A stretch of DNA of 64,000 nucleotides from CAUYUA01 sp963575675 (GCA_963575675.1 CAUYUA010000044.1:1-64000); one strand, 5' to 3'. Positions 43,150-52,606 are shown, counted from the stretch's first letter. The notes: a model not told the origin generated them from the letters alone. Translations and numbers: made by a program.

Positions 43150-43398
43150 ATGTCTGAGAAAAACCAGAATGTTCAGGACGTGTTTCTGAATCACGTTCGA
43201 AAGAATAAAATGCCGGTGACGGTGTTCTTGGTCAATGGCGTCAAGTTACAAGGAATAATAACTTGGTTCGATAACTTCTCGGTTCTTTTGCGTAGAGATG
43301 CGCATTCTCAATTGGTTTATAAACATGCGATTTCGACGGTTATGCCCGCTCAGCCGATTCAACTTTTTGAACCGTCTCGCGACGCTGACTCGGAGTAA
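43150..43398 (+). CDS. hfq: RNA chaperone Hfq
   Basis: The 82-residue protein has the Sm1 motif (VTVFLVNGVKLQGIITWFDN) and the Sm2 motif (YKHAISTVMP), with QDVFLNHVRKNKMPV before them. It forms the hexameric ring that pairs small RNAs with mRNAs. hflX follows 33 nt downstream on the same strand. The length is typical of alphaproteobacterial Hfq, without the long C-terminal tail of enterobacteria. Confidence 0.98.
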   Translation: MSEKNQNVQDVFLNHVRKNKMPVTVFLVNGVKLQGIITWFDNFSVLLRRDAHSQLVYKHAISTVMPAQPIQLFEPSRDADSE

Positions 43399-43431
43399 GC
43401 GCGCTTCTTATGCATAAAGACGGTTAAGACA

Positions 43432-44817
43432 ATGGAAGATGGGTCCGGTCATCGTATTGGAGGGCGCAGCGGGTTGAGCGGCGCCGCTCTGACGGGCCGC
43501 GCATTGGTGGTGTATCCTTCGCTGCCGGATTTTGAAAAACGAGAACGTCGCACCGTCGAGGCGCGTTTGGAAGAGGCGGTCGGCTTGGCGCGCGCCATCT
43601 CTCTTGACGTGATTGATGCGCAAGCGCTGAAAGTCAATCGGCCTCAACCGGCGACGTTGATCGGCGGTGGGCATGTTGAAGCCTTGGCGGAGCGTATTCA
43701 AACGGCGGCGATTGACGTCACTATCTTCGATCATGCGTTGTCTCCGGTGCAGCAGCGCAACCTAGAGCGCGCGCTGAAGACTAAGGTGATCGATAGGACC
43801 GGCCTGATTTTGGAGATTTTCGGCGCTCGCGCCCGCACGCGCGAGGGGCAGCTCCAGGTTGAGTTGGCGTCTTTAACCTACCAAAGATCACGTTTGGTGC
43901 GGTCTTGGACCCACTTGGAGAGGCAGAGAGGCGGTTTCGGTTTTCTCGGCGGCCCCGGCGAGTCTCAGCTTGAAATCGATCGGCGGTTGATTGACGAGCG
44001 TATTATCCGCATTAAACGTGAATTGGAAGATGTTCGCAGAACGCGAGGGTTGCATCGTGACGCTCGACGGCGTGTTCCGTATCCGGTCGCGGCGTTGGTC
44101 GGCTACACCAATGCGGGGAAGTCGACATTATTCAATCGTATGGCCGCCGCCGAAGTGTTTGCTGAAGATTTGTTGTTCGCCACTCTAGATCCCACTATGC
44201 GGGGGATTACTTTGCCTTCGGGGCAGAGGATCATTCTTTCCGACACGGTTGGTTTCATATCCGATCTTCCGACGCAATTGGTGGCGGCTTTCCACGCCAC
44301 TTTGGAAGAAGTTGAGGCCGCAGACATTATTCTTCATGTGCGTGATGTGTCCCATCCTGATAGTGAGGCGCAACGTGAAGATGTTTATCGCGTCTTGCGG
44401 GAGATTCATATTGATCCGGATGCAGATCCTCGTTTGATCGAAGTCTTGAATAAAATAGATTCTTTGCCGGAAGATGGGCGAGAAGGAATTCTTCTTCAGG
44501 CGCAGCGTGATGCAGGGCGAGATTTGGCGGCGCTGTCGGCGTTGACTGGGGAGGGATTAAGCGGGCTTTGTGCGCGAATCGATGATTTTCTACGTGCTCG
44601 GCGATTGCAAATCGATGTTTCTGTGGCGCTGGAGGATGGCGCGGCCTTGGCGTGGCTTTATCAGCATGGCCATGTGGTTGAACGTCGCGATGATGAGATG
44701 TTTGCGTATGTTAAGGTTATGCTGGAGCCGATGGATGTTGCCCGTTTCGAGCGTCGTTTCGGCAAAAAATCGGCTCAGGAACAGGAAGTGGCCATAGAGT
44801 CGCCGGCGTTGCAATAA
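43432..44817 (+). CDS. hflX: ribosome-associated GTPase HflX
   Basis: The 461-residue protein carries the HflX N-terminal domain (HVEALAERIQTAAIDVTIFD, then RTGLILEIFGARARTREGQ), a Gly-rich linker (GGFGFLGGPGESQLEIDRR) and the G domain with GYTNAGKSTLFNR, DTVGFISDLP and NKID. HflX binds the 50S subunit and rescues or disassembles ribosomes under stress. The gene is in the usual hfq-hflX order and is followed by a degenerate repeat rather than a clear terminator. Confidence 0.97.
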   Translation: MEDGSGHRIGGRSGLSGAALTGRALVVYPSLPDFEKRERRTVEARLEEAVGLARAISLDVIDAQALKVNRPQPATLIGGGHVEALAERIQTAAIDVTIFDHALSPVQQRNLERALKTKVIDRTGLILEIFGARARTREGQLQVELASLTYQRSRLVRSWTHLERQRGGFGFLGGPGESQLEIDRRLIDERIIRIKRELEDVRRTRGLHRDARRRVPYPVAALVGYTNAGKSTLFNRMAAAEVFAEDLLFATLDPTMRGITLPSGQRIILSDTVGFISDLPTQLVAAFHATLEEVEAADIILHVRDVSHPDSEAQREDVYRVLREIHIDPDADPRLIEVLNKIDSLPEDGREGILLQAQRDAGRDLAALSALTGEGLSGLCARIDDFLRARRLQIDVSVALEDGAALAWLYQHGHVVERRDDEMFAYVKVMLEPMDVARFERRFGKKSAQEQEVAIESPALQ

Positions 44818-44832
44818 ATAAGGTAATAAATT

Positions 44833-44869
44833 AGAAGGGTTCGGGAACGCAGTCTCTCTGGACTCTTCT
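44833..44869. repeat. degenerate short copy of the dispersed repeat
   Basis: AGAAGGGTTC and CTGGACTCTTCT form an imperfect inverted pair around GGAACGCAGTC. It resembles a repeat with most of its inner sequence deleted, lying between hflX and putA. Confidence 0.5.
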
Positions 44870-44952
44870 GACCTTTATTCAGAAGAGTCAAAGACATAGA
44901 TCAATCATTCTGCTCGTCGGAGTAAGACGGCGTCATACGTCATTCTTCTCTG

Positions 44953-44980
44953 TTCGAGAGAGACTGGTTCTGCTTATAAT
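44953..44980 (+). promoter_or_regulatory. candidate promoter for putA
   Basis: A perfect TATAAT lies at 44975-44980, about 42 nt before the preferred putA start. Only a weak -35 (TTCGAG at 44953-44958, 16-nt spacer) is present. Confidence 0.4.
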
Positions 44981-45022
44981 AGAGTTCCATGACGCGGAAG
45001 CCTCATGGTTGGAGAGCTCTCG

Positions 45023-48000
45023 ATGTCTAAGCCTCACTCTTCGTCTGCAAGCGACATAAATCCGCGTGTGGCGATTACGCAAGCGTATCGCGCCGATGAA
45101 GAGGCCGTGGTTGAAAAACTATTGGCGCAAGCGCATCTGCCGGTTGATGGTCCAAGCCGCATCGCCGATCGCGCGGCGCGGCTGTTGCAAGGTGAGCGGG
45201 AGGTTTTGGAAGCGCGCGCGCGCGGAGAAGGGGGGCGTCGCGAGTGCGGAGGCGGGCTGGATAATTTTCCCGGTGAGTTCGGTTTGTCCGACCTTGAAGG
45301 CGTGGCGTTGATGTGTTTGGCCGAGGCTCTGTTGCGGGCTCCGGATGCTGACACCGCGCGTCGCCTCATTCGAGATCAGACGGGCGACGGGGATTGGTCG
45401 CGCTATGTCGGGCAGAGCGACTCTTTGTATGTGAATGCGTCGAGCTGGGCGTTGTTGTTGACGGGTCGATCTCTGGGGTTGGATGAAGACATCTTTCGTG
45501 TGAACGGCAGTGAAAACGGACGTTCCGGAACATGGATCGAACGCGAAGTTGAGCGGGTGATTGCGCGTGGCGACGAACCGGAGATTCGTCAGGCGCTGTT
45601 AAAAGCGATGCGGATTTTTACGCGGCAATTCGTGATCGGTCGCACCATAACCGAGGCGCTGGAGCGCGTTCAAGAGCAAGAACGAGTTTGCGGCGTGCGG
45701 CATGTGTTGGAGGTGTTGTCGGAAGCCGCTCGCACGCGCGGCGACGCGACGCAGTGTTTCAATGCGCATCAAGAGGTGATTGCGGCGATCGGGACTTTGC
45801 GTTGCGGTCGCAATCCTATTGACGCTCCTGGTCTTACAATAAAATTATCGTCGTTGCATCCGCGTTTGGATTTCTCTCAGCGCGATCGAGTCATTCTTGA
45901 ACTGGCGCCGCGTCTAATCGCGTTGGCTCAGCAGGCCAAAGAGGCCGGACTCTCGTTGACCATCGATGCTGAAGAGGCCGAACGGCTGGAGCCGATTCTC
46001 GATCTGTTTTCAATCGCCTATAGCTCTGCGTCGTTGCAGGGATGGGACGGTTTGGGTTTGGCGGTGCAGGCCTATCAAAAACGCGCCTTGTCCGTGTTGG
46101 ATTGGTTGGAAGAATTGGCGCGTCGTTATGGTCGTCGCATTTCCGTTCGTTTGGTTAAAGGCGCCTATTGGAGCTATGAAATCAAACGCGCTCAAGAACT
46201 CGGGTTGGATGGATACCCGGTGTTCACGCGCAAAGCTTCGACGGATCTTTCGTATTTAGTGTGCGCGCGGCGGTTGTTGGCGCGGCGCGATTTGTTTTTC
46301 CCCCAGTTCGCCACGCATAACGCCTACACCATGGCGACGATTTTGGAAATGGTTGGGCATTATGATGGATTCGAGTTCCAGCGCTTCCATGGCATGAGCG
46401 AGGCTTTGCATCAGCAAGTTTCAAAAGGGAAAGATGCCGTTCCTTGCCGCGTGTACGCGCCGGTCGGCGGCCATGTTGAAGCCGTGAATTTTCTGACGCG
46501 CCGTTTGTTGGAGAACGGCGCGAACACGACGTTTGTTAAACGGGCTCGTGAAACCTCGCATATTCATTCTCAACAGACCGACGCAGGTTTGTCTCCGGCG
46601 TTGCCGCATGCGCCGGTTTTTCTTGATCCGGTGTCGCGCATAGCGGCTTTCTCCGCCAAAGCGAATCCGGATGTGCGGCTTCCGATCGATATGCACCAGC
46701 CCGAGCGGCTGAATTCTGCGGGAGTGGACCTTTCAGATCCTCTTAACGCTGGGCCGTTATTGGAGGCCGTGCTTCAAGCCGGCAGTGAGCAATGGATCGG
46801 GGGGCCGATTATCACGGGGCGAGGAATCACTGCCGGTTCAGAGCGTTTGATTCATAACCCCGCCGATAGCGTTCAGACCATTGGATCGACTTTCGACGCA
46901 GCTCCCGTGCATATTGACCAAGCATTGGGCGTGGCGACTCGGGCTGCGCGGGAATGGGCAAGTTTGCCGGTCGCTGATCGCGCCGCCTGTTTGGATCGCG
47001 CCGCCGAACTGTTTGAACGCGACCGTGCGCGTTTTATTGCTTTGTTGGTGCGCGAAACCGGAAAAACTATTCCCGATGCTTTGGCCGAGACGCGAGAAGC
47101 GGTTGACTTGTGTCGATATTACGCGGCGCAAGCGCGACGGAATTTCAGCTCTCCCGTATTTTTGCCCGGTCCTACAGGCGAAGTCAATCGTTTGTCTTTC
47201 CACGGTCGTGGCGTGTTTGCGTGTTTCAGCGCCTGGGCGTCGCCGTTGGCGGCGTTTGTCGGGCAAATTGTCGCCGCTCTGGTGGCGGGAAACGCCGTGG
47301 TCGCCAAACCCGCCGCAGAGTCGTCTTTGGTTTCCACGCTTGCGGTGCGGTTGTTGTTTGAGGCGGGAGCCCCCCCTGAAGTGCTTCATTTGGTGATTGG
47401 AGATCGCCTTATTGGAGAGCGCTTGGTTGGAGATTCTCGAATCGCTGGAGTTGCTTTTACCGGCTCCACCGCTGGGGCAGGGGAAATACAACGGATTCTG
47501 GCGGCCCAGGATCGACCGATGATTCCGTTCATCGCCCAGACCTCGGCGGTCAATGCCGTGATCATTGACGCCACGGCTCCTCTGGAGAGGGCGATCGATG
47601 ACGTGATTGCCGGCGCTTTTCGATTCGCAGGGCAGGGATGCGCTTCGGCGCGCATTCTGTTCATTGAGGATTCTGTGGCGGATCGTGCGATTCGGCTGTT
47701 GTCGGGCATAGTGGATGAATTACGGGTGGGAGACCCGTTTTGGCTCGACACCGATGTTGGGCCGGTGATTTCCACTGAGGCGCTGTTCGATCTCTTGGGG
47801 CACGCCGGTCGGCTGAAACTGGAGAGTCGGCGGTTGTTCGAGGCTGTTATGCCTGCCGATTGTTCTTTCGGCAATTTTATTCCTCCGCAGGCCTATGAGG
47901 TGGTTGGACAAGACCCCTTCTTGCACGAAATACGGGGGCCGATTCTGCAAGTGATTCGATTCGCAGGCAATCGTTTGGATCAAGTGTTGGATGTGATCGC

Positions 48001-48283
48001 GCAGTCGCGTTTTACGCTGGCTTTGGGCGTCCATAGTCGAATCGAGCGTCGTTGTCGCGATATTTGGGAGCGGTTGGCGATAGGGAATATTTACGTCAAT
48101 CGCTCGATTGTCGAAGGCGCGGCCGGAGAGAGGCCTTTTGGCGGCGTGCGTTGCTCTGGAACTGGCCCTAAAGTCGGCGGCCCTAATTATTTAAGCAGAT
48201 TCATCGTCGAGCGGATGCTGACGCTTAACACTGCGGCTCTGGGAGGGGTCGCGGCTTTGACTTCTCTGAGCGAAGATCGATAA
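45023..48283 (+). CDS. putA: bifunctional proline dehydrogenase / P5C dehydrogenase, divergent second domain
   Basis: From ATG 45023 (GGAGAG 6 nt upstream) the protein has 1086 residues; ATG 45005 is also possible. There is no N-terminal ribbon-helix-helix repressor domain. The proline dehydrogenase barrel is intact: LTIDAEEAERLEPILDLF, VRLVKGAYW, FATHNAYTMATILEM and RLLENGANTTFV. The aldehyde dehydrogenase half keeps VAFTGSTAGAG and the nucleophile Cys873 in FAGQGCASAR. Where the family has IAETGG it reads IAQTSA, placing Gln839 at the general-base Glu position, 34 residues before the Cys. Proline oxidation to P5C is therefore well supported; the second step is less certain. The product would act on the inner side of the membrane. 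Confidence 0.93.
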   Translation: MSKPHSSSASDINPRVAITQAYRADEEAVVEKLLAQAHLPVDGPSRIADRAARLLQGEREVLEARARGEGGRRECGGGLDNFPGEFGLSDLEGVALMCLAEALLRAPDADTARRLIRDQTGDGDWSRYVGQSDSLYVNASSWALLLTGRSLGLDEDIFRVNGSENGRSGTWIEREVERVIARGDEPEIRQALLKAMRIFTRQFVIGRTITEALERVQEQERVCGVRHVLEVLSEAARTRGDATQCFNAHQEVIAAIGTLRCGRNPIDAPGLTIKLSSLHPRLDFSQRDRVILELAPRLIALAQQAKEAGLSLTIDAEEAERLEPILDLFSIAYSSASLQGWDGLGLAVQAYQKRALSVLDWLEELARRYGRRISVRLVKGAYWSYEIKRAQELGLDGYPVFTRKASTDLSYLVCARRLLARRDLFFPQFATHNAYTMATILEMVGHYDGFEFQRFHGMSEALHQQVSKGKDAVPCRVYAPVGGHVEAVNFLTRRLLENGANTTFVKRARETSHIHSQQTDAGLSPALPHAPVFLDPVSRIAAFSAKANPDVRLPIDMHQPERLNSAGVDLSDPLNAGPLLEAVLQAGSEQWIGGPIITGRGITAGSERLIHNPADSVQTIGSTFDAAPVHIDQALGVATRAAREWASLPVADRAACLDRAAELFERDRARFIALLVRETGKTIPDALAETREAVDLCRYYAAQARRNFSSPVFLPGPTGEVNRLSFHGRGVFACFSAWASPLAAFVGQIVAALVAGNAVVAKPAAESSLVSTLAVRLLFEAGAPPEVLHLVIGDRLIGERLVGDSRIAGVAFTGSTAGAGEIQRILAAQDRPMIPFIAQTSAVNAVIIDATAPLERAIDDVIAGAFRFAGQGCASARILFIEDSVADRAIRLLSGIVDELRVGDPFWLDTDVGPVISTEALFDLLGHAGRLKLESRRLFEAVMPADCSFGNFIPPQAYEVVGQDPFLHEIRGPILQVIRFAGNRLDQVLDVIAQSRFTLALGVHSRIERRCRDIWERLAIGNIYVNRSIVEGAAGERPFGGVRCSGTGPKVGGPNYLSRFIVERMLTLNTAALGGVAALTSLSEDR

Positions 48284-48293
48284 ACGGTGTAAA

Positions 48294-48330
48294 AATTAAA
48301 AGGGGCCGTGTCCTTGGATGCATCTGATTT
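48294..48330. repeat. remnant of the dispersed repeat downstream of putA
   Basis: AATTAAAAGGGGCCGTGTCC and TTGGATGCATCTGATTT keep the outer ends of the repeat with the middle lost. The resemblance is weak. Confidence 0.3.
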
Positions 48331-48472
48331 TTATCTAGGCGTCGAATGAAATCCATGATTGATCAAACCTCGGAATTCCTCTAAATCTATTGCGTGTCAG
48401 CGTTTTGTCCGGGTTGCGAAGCGTGCTTCGCATCGTATCTTCTTCCTACTGCATTTGCGAGATCGCCTCTGT

Positions 48473-49879
48473 ATGAGCGTCGTTACCCGCTTTGCCCCGT
48501 CTCCGACCGGATTTCTCCACATCGGCGGCGCGCGGACTGCATTGTTTAACTGGTTGTTTGCCCGTCGTCATGGCGGTCGCTTTTTGTTGCGTATCGAAGA
48601 TACGGATCGTGCGCGCTCCACAGATGCTGCGGTTGCGGCAATTCTTGATGGTTTGTCGTGGTTGGGGTTGGACTGGGACGGCGAAGCGATCTCTCAGTTC
48701 GCGCGCCGAGACCGTCACGCCGAAGTCGCCCGCGCACTGGTTGAAAAAGGTTGCGCCTATTACTGCTACGCCTCTCCGGAGGAATTGGCTGAGATGCGTC
48801 GCGCTCAAGAAGCCGCCAAGCAGCCGATTCGCTATGACGGTCGTTGGCGAGACCGCGCCGCTTCGGAAGCTCCTTTCGGCGTTGCTCCGGTGATTCGGTT
48901 GCGCGCGCCTCAACAGGGCGAGACGGTGCTTCAAGATCGCGTCCAAGGCGATGTTCGCGTGCGGAACGATCAGCTTGACGACATGGTTCTTTTGCGGGCC
49001 GATGGAACGCCGACCTATATGTTGTCTGTTGTGGTCGATGATCATGATATGGGTGTTTCTCACGTTGTGCGTGGGGATGATCATCTGACCAATGCGTTTC
49101 GGCAGATGCAGATTTATAAATCCATGGATTGGGAGATTCCAGAGTTCGCTCATATCCCCCTGATCCATGGCTCCGACGGCGCCAAACTTTCCAAGCGTCA
49201 TGGCGCTTTGGGTGTTGAAGCCTATCGCGAAATGGGGTATATTCCGGAAGCCCTGCGGAACTATCTGCTGCGCCTCGGGTGGGCGCATGGCGATGATGAG
49301 ATAATCAGCGCCGAACAGGCGGTTTCCTGGTTCTCCTTAGAAGGAGTTGGTCGTTCTCCCTCGCGTTTCGATTTTGCTAAGCTTGATCATTTGAATGCTC
49401 ATTACCTGCGTCAAGCAGATGAGGGGCGATTGGTGGATTTGATTGCGCCGCGTTTAACAATTCTTCTTGCGCCCGCAGCTCTGGACGATTCAAAGCGTCT
49501 GTTGTTGTCTCGCGCGATGGGCGGGTTGAAAGCGCGCGCTAAAAACATCAAGGATCTGGCTGAAAGCGCTCTGTTTTACGTCGCGTCTCGGCCTTTGCCG
49601 CTTACAGCTCAAGCTGCGGCTCTGCTCGATGAGGTATCGCGCCTGCGACTCAGACTCTTGAGTGAGGCGCTAAACAGTGTTGAGTCTTGGAAAGCCAGCG
49701 CCATTGAAGCGGCGACACGGGCTGTTGCCGAGGCTCACAACGAGAAGCTCGGGAAGATCGCGCAGCCTTTTCGAGTGGCGTTGACTGGCTCCACCGTCTC
49801 GCCGCCGATTTTCGAGGTTGCCGAGTGTCTGGGCCGATCGGAAACTTTGGCTCGTATTTCTGACGTTCTCTCTCTCTAA
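48473..49879 (+). CDS. gltX: glutamyl-tRNA synthetase
   Basis: The 468-residue class I synthetase starts MSVVTRFAPSPTGFLHIGGA with the HIGH-type motif, followed by RTALFNWLFARRHGG and LRIEDTDRARS. KLSKRHGALGVEAYREMGY holds the KMSKS loop, and LADSALFY-like helices form the anticodon-binding part. It charges tRNA-Glu and, in organisms using GatCAB, may also mischarge tRNA-Gln. The start codon is ATG 48473; the upstream 38 codons have no family match. No strong ribosome-binding site precedes it. It is followed by gltA after about 107 nt. Confidence 0.96.
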   Translation: MSVVTRFAPSPTGFLHIGGARTALFNWLFARRHGGRFLLRIEDTDRARSTDAAVAAILDGLSWLGLDWDGEAISQFARRDRHAEVARALVEKGCAYYCYASPEELAEMRRAQEAAKQPIRYDGRWRDRAASEAPFGVAPVIRLRAPQQGETVLQDRVQGDVRVRNDQLDDMVLLRADGTPTYMLSVVVDDHDMGVSHVVRGDDHLTNAFRQMQIYKSMDWEIPEFAHIPLIHGSDGAKLSKRHGALGVEAYREMGYIPEALRNYLLRLGWAHGDDEIISAEQAVSWFSLEGVGRSPSRFDFAKLDHLNAHYLRQADEGRLVDLIAPRLTILLAPAALDDSKRLLLSRAMGGLKARAKNIKDLAESALFYVASRPLPLTAQAAALLDEVSRLRLRLLSEALNSVESWKASAIEAATRAVAEAHNEKLGKIAQPFRVALTGSTVSPPIFEVAECLGRSETLARISDVLSL

Positions 49880-49986
49880 GCTTCCCCCGGATACGGTCGA
49901 CAGCCCATAGTGTTGCCTCTTGTGCGACGTTCTGCGGCTTGCGGCGGTGTAGCCCTCCCTTTCCGCTCTCATAAGGAAGAGTTCCC

Positions 49987-51324
49987 ATGAGCGAAACTCC
50001 AACCGTGCCTGCTGAACCCAAGAAAACTTCCGCCGATACGTTTACTTTCATTGATAACAGCACTGGGAAATCCTACACTCTGCCCGTTTTGGGCGGAACC
50101 TTGGGGCCGCGCGTCGTGGATATTCGCAGACTCTACGGCGAAGCGGGCGTGTTTACTTTCGATCCCGGCTTTACCTCTACCGGAAGTTGCGAATCCAAAA
50201 TCACTTTCATCGATGGCGACAACGGCATTCTGCTGCATCGCGGCTACGCCATTGAAGACCTCGCTGAACAGGCCGACTTCATGGAAGTCGCCTACCTGCT
50301 TCTCCACGGCGAGCTGCCTTCTCGCGAGCAAAAACACGAATTCGAGCATATCATCACCTCGCATTCGATGGTCCATGAGCAGCTTACCTTCTTCTATCGC
50401 GGTTTCCGTCGCGACGCTCACCCGATGGCGGTGCTGTGCGGCATCACCGGAGCGCTCTCTGCGTTCTACGGCGATTCTCTTGATATCCGCGATCCGCAGC
50501 AACGCATGATCGCCTCCCATCGGCTGATCTCCAAAATCCCGACCATCGCCGCGATGGCGTATAAGTATTCCATCGGCGAGCCTTTCGCGTATCCGCGCAA
50601 CGATCTCCGTTATTCTGAGAATTTCCTCAGCATGGTCTTCGCTGTGCCCACGCAGCCGTATCGCGTGAACCCGGTGTTGGCGCGCGCCATGGATCGTTTG
50701 TTGATCCTCCATGCCGATCACGAGCAGAACGCTTCCACATCCACCGTTCGTTTGGCCGGTTCTTCGGGCGCCAATCCGTTCGCGTGCATCGCGGCGGGCA
50801 TTGCTTCTCTGTGGGGACCAGCTCACGGCGGCGCCAACGAAGCTGTGTTGACGATGTTGCATCAGATCGGTCGCAAGGATCGCATCCCCGAGTTCATTCG
50901 TCGCGCCAAAGACAAAAACGATCCGTTCCGTTTGATGGGCTTCGGTCACCGGGTCTACAAGAACTACGATCCGCGCGCCCAAGTGATGCGCAAGACCTGT
51001 CACGAAGTCTTGGGTGAGCTTGGCATTAAAGACGAGCCGTTGCTCGATATGGCCATGGAGCTGGAGCACATCGCTCTTGAAGACGAGTACTTCGTTGAGC
51101 GTAAGCTTTATCCGAACGTCGACTTCTATTCCGGAATCATCCTCAAGGCGATGGGCTTCCCCACCTCCATGTTCACCGTGTTGTTCGCTGTGGCGCGCAC
51201 GGTCGGATGGATTGCTCAGTGGAAAGAGATGATTGAGGAGCCCGATCAGAAGATTGGACGTCCGCGTCAGCTCTACACCGGCGCGCCGAAGCGTGCGTTT
51301 ATTCCGATGGCAATGCGTGGATAA
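49987..51324 (+). CDS. gltA: citrate synthase
   Basis: The 445-residue type II citrate synthase opens with a short variable region and then shows GFTSTGSCESKITFIDGDNG, LLHRGYAIEDLAE, and the active-site regions GPAHGGANEAVLTML and MGFGHRVYKNYDPRA. It makes citrate from oxaloacetate and acetyl-CoA. AAGGAAGAG precedes ATG 49987. Following gltX is a common alphaproteobacterial order. Length and motifs are normal. Confidence 0.98.
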   Translation: MSETPTVPAEPKKTSADTFTFIDNSTGKSYTLPVLGGTLGPRVVDIRRLYGEAGVFTFDPGFTSTGSCESKITFIDGDNGILLHRGYAIEDLAEQADFMEVAYLLLHGELPSREQKHEFEHIITSHSMVHEQLTFFYRGFRRDAHPMAVLCGITGALSAFYGDSLDIRDPQQRMIASHRLISKIPTIAAMAYKYSIGEPFAYPRNDLRYSENFLSMVFAVPTQPYRVNPVLARAMDRLLILHADHEQNASTSTVRLAGSSGANPFACIAAGIASLWGPAHGGANEAVLTMLHQIGRKDRIPEFIRRAKDKNDPFRLMGFGHRVYKNYDPRAQVMRKTCHEVLGELGIKDEPLLDMAMELEHIALEDEYFVERKLYPNVDFYSGIILKAMGFPTSMFTVLFAVARTVGWIAQWKEMIEEPDQKIGRPRQLYTGAPKRAFIPMAMRG

Positions 51325-51325
51325 G

Positions 51326-51526
51326 ATGCGATTTCGTGTGGTCGGGGTGAGTGGTCGGCCGAATGTTTTCACTCAGTCCGTATCCACACGTTTCGTTCCC
51401 GGTCGTTGGGTGGCGTGGCGGCTCCGGCCGGTTAATGATAATCCAGTTCCACGACGTCAGCGTCTAAAACAAGGCGCGGTGTTGGTTGGATTGTTGGTGG
51501 CGGCTACTGCGCTTTTGATGATGTAG
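51326..51526 (+). CDS. possible small membrane-anchored protein after gltA
   Basis: A 66-codon ORF starts 1 nt after the gltA stop codon, so coupled translation is possible. The product is basic (RPNVFTQSVSTRFVPGRWVA) and ends in one hydrophobic helix (GAVLVGLLVAATALLMM). No similarity is recognised and there is no independent ribosome-binding site. It could be a genuine small protein or chance. Confidence 0.4.
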   Translation: MRFRVVGVSGRPNVFTQSVSTRFVPGRWVAWRLRPVNDNPVPRRQRLKQGAVLVGLLVAATALLMM

Positions 51527-51594
51527 ATCATTAAAGCCGTGTTTTCTGTGCTTCGAGCCCAGGGGATGCGGCTTTTTTTGTATGGTTTTCGATT

Positions 51595-52005
51595 ATGGTT
51601 TATTGGCTTTTGAAATCAGAACCTTTCAAATACTCTTGGGATGATTTGCTTCGTGACGGCAAAACTTCTTGGGATGGCGTTCGGAATCATCAAGCGTCGC
51701 GCAATCTTAAATTGATGCGATGTGGTGAGCGGGGCTTTTTTTATCATTCCAACGAGGGGTTGGCGATTGTTGGAATCGTGGAGATCGTTCGTGAGTATTA
51801 TCCGGACGAGTCCGATGAGCGCGGACAATTTGGAATGGTGGATGTTTGTCCTGTTGCGGCTTTGCGCAGAGCTGTGACGTTGAAGCAGATTAAGGCGGAG
51901 CCGAAATTGGCGGATATGGCGTTGGTGCGGCAATCGCGTTTGTCTGTGGGGCCGGTTACAGATTCCGAATGGGCGCTCTTGTGCGAGATGTCTGAGCGGG
52001 GTTGA
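51595..52005 (+). CDS. EVE-domain protein
   Basis: The 136-residue protein matches a complete EVE domain: YWLLKSEPFKYSWDDL, WDGVRNHQASRNLKLM, GERGFFYHSNEGLAIVGIVE and VDVCPVAALRRAVTLKQIKA. EVE domains belong to the PUA-like fold and are thought to bind modified nucleotides or small RNA-related ligands. No clear Shine-Dalgarno precedes ATG 51595. It lies between gltA and a repeat copy shared with the convergent CinA-family gene. The function is unknown beyond the fold. Confidence 0.9.
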   Translation: MVYWLLKSEPFKYSWDDLLRDGKTSWDGVRNHQASRNLKLMRCGERGFFYHSNEGLAIVGIVEIVREYYPDESDERGQFGMVDVCPVAALRRAVTLKQIKAEPKLADMALVRQSRLSVGPVTDSEWALLCEMSERG

Positions 52006-52035
52006 GTTATTAACATTTTAAATGAAACTAAAAAA

Positions 52036-52122
52036 AGGGTCCAGGGTAAAAAAAGGGTCCAGGGATTGTGTCCCCAGTCGCTCGGGCTAAGGACGAAAGC
52101 CCCCCTTATTCGCAAAGCGATC
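52036..52122 (+). repeat. dispersed repeat copy, rearranged
   Basis: The copy begins with a partial duplication (AGGGTCCAGGGTAAAAAAAG, then GGGTCCAGGG again at 52055) and is shortened in the middle by about 8 nt. It ends in GCGATC at 52117-52122. The last two bases form part of the stop codon of the convergent CinA-family gene. Confidence 0.9.
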
Positions 52123-52606
52123 ATTCAAGAGCGGAAAGAAACAGTTCCAAAGCCCTCTGCACCGCTAATTCTCGTATCTCGTTTCGAGACCCTTTAAAAT
52201 TTCTTTTTTCAACCAAAGGCAACAGGCCCGCTCGTCCGAAATAAACCAGCCCCACCGGCTTTGTTTCCGATTCTCCTCCAGGCCCCGCGATTCCCGTGAT
52301 CGAAACCGTAACATTTGCTTGCGAGCGCTCCAATGTTCCGATCGCCATGGCCTCCGCCACTTCTGCGCTTACAGCGCCTTGTGTTTCCAACAATGACGCC
52401 GGAACTCCTAACATCTCTTTCTTTGCTTGGTTGGAGTAGGTTATAAAGCCTCGATCCACCACCGCTGAAGACCCTGGAATCGATGTCAGGGCGCCGCTCA
52501 CCAAACCTCCTGTACACGATTCAACTGCCGCCAATTTCAAATTCGCAAGACTGTATGCAGAGATCACCTTGAGAGCAAGATCGGTAATGTGAGTAGGGAA
52601 TTCCAT
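52121..52606 (-). CDS. pncC: CinA-family nicotinamide-nucleotide amidohydrolase (PncC type)
   Basis: The 161-residue protein is the stand-alone CinA C-terminal domain: AAVESCTGGLVSGALTSIPG with the catalytic Ser, GFITYSNQAKKEMLGVP, QGAVSAEVAEAMAIG and ITGIAGPGGESETKPVG. It deamidates nicotinamide mononucleotide in pyridine-nucleotide recycling. The TGA stop overlaps the end of a repeat copy by two bases, so the repeat may have set the present C-terminus. ATG 52606 is preceded by AAGGAGGC. The length is normal. Confidence 0.93.
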   Translation of the reverse strand: MEFPTHITDLALKVISAYSLANLKLAAVESCTGGLVSGALTSIPGSSAVVDRGFITYSNQAKKEMLGVPASLLETQGAVSAEVAEAMAIGTLERSQANVTVSITGIAGPGGESETKPVGLVYFGRAGLLPLVEKRNFKGSRNEIRELAVQRALELFLSALE

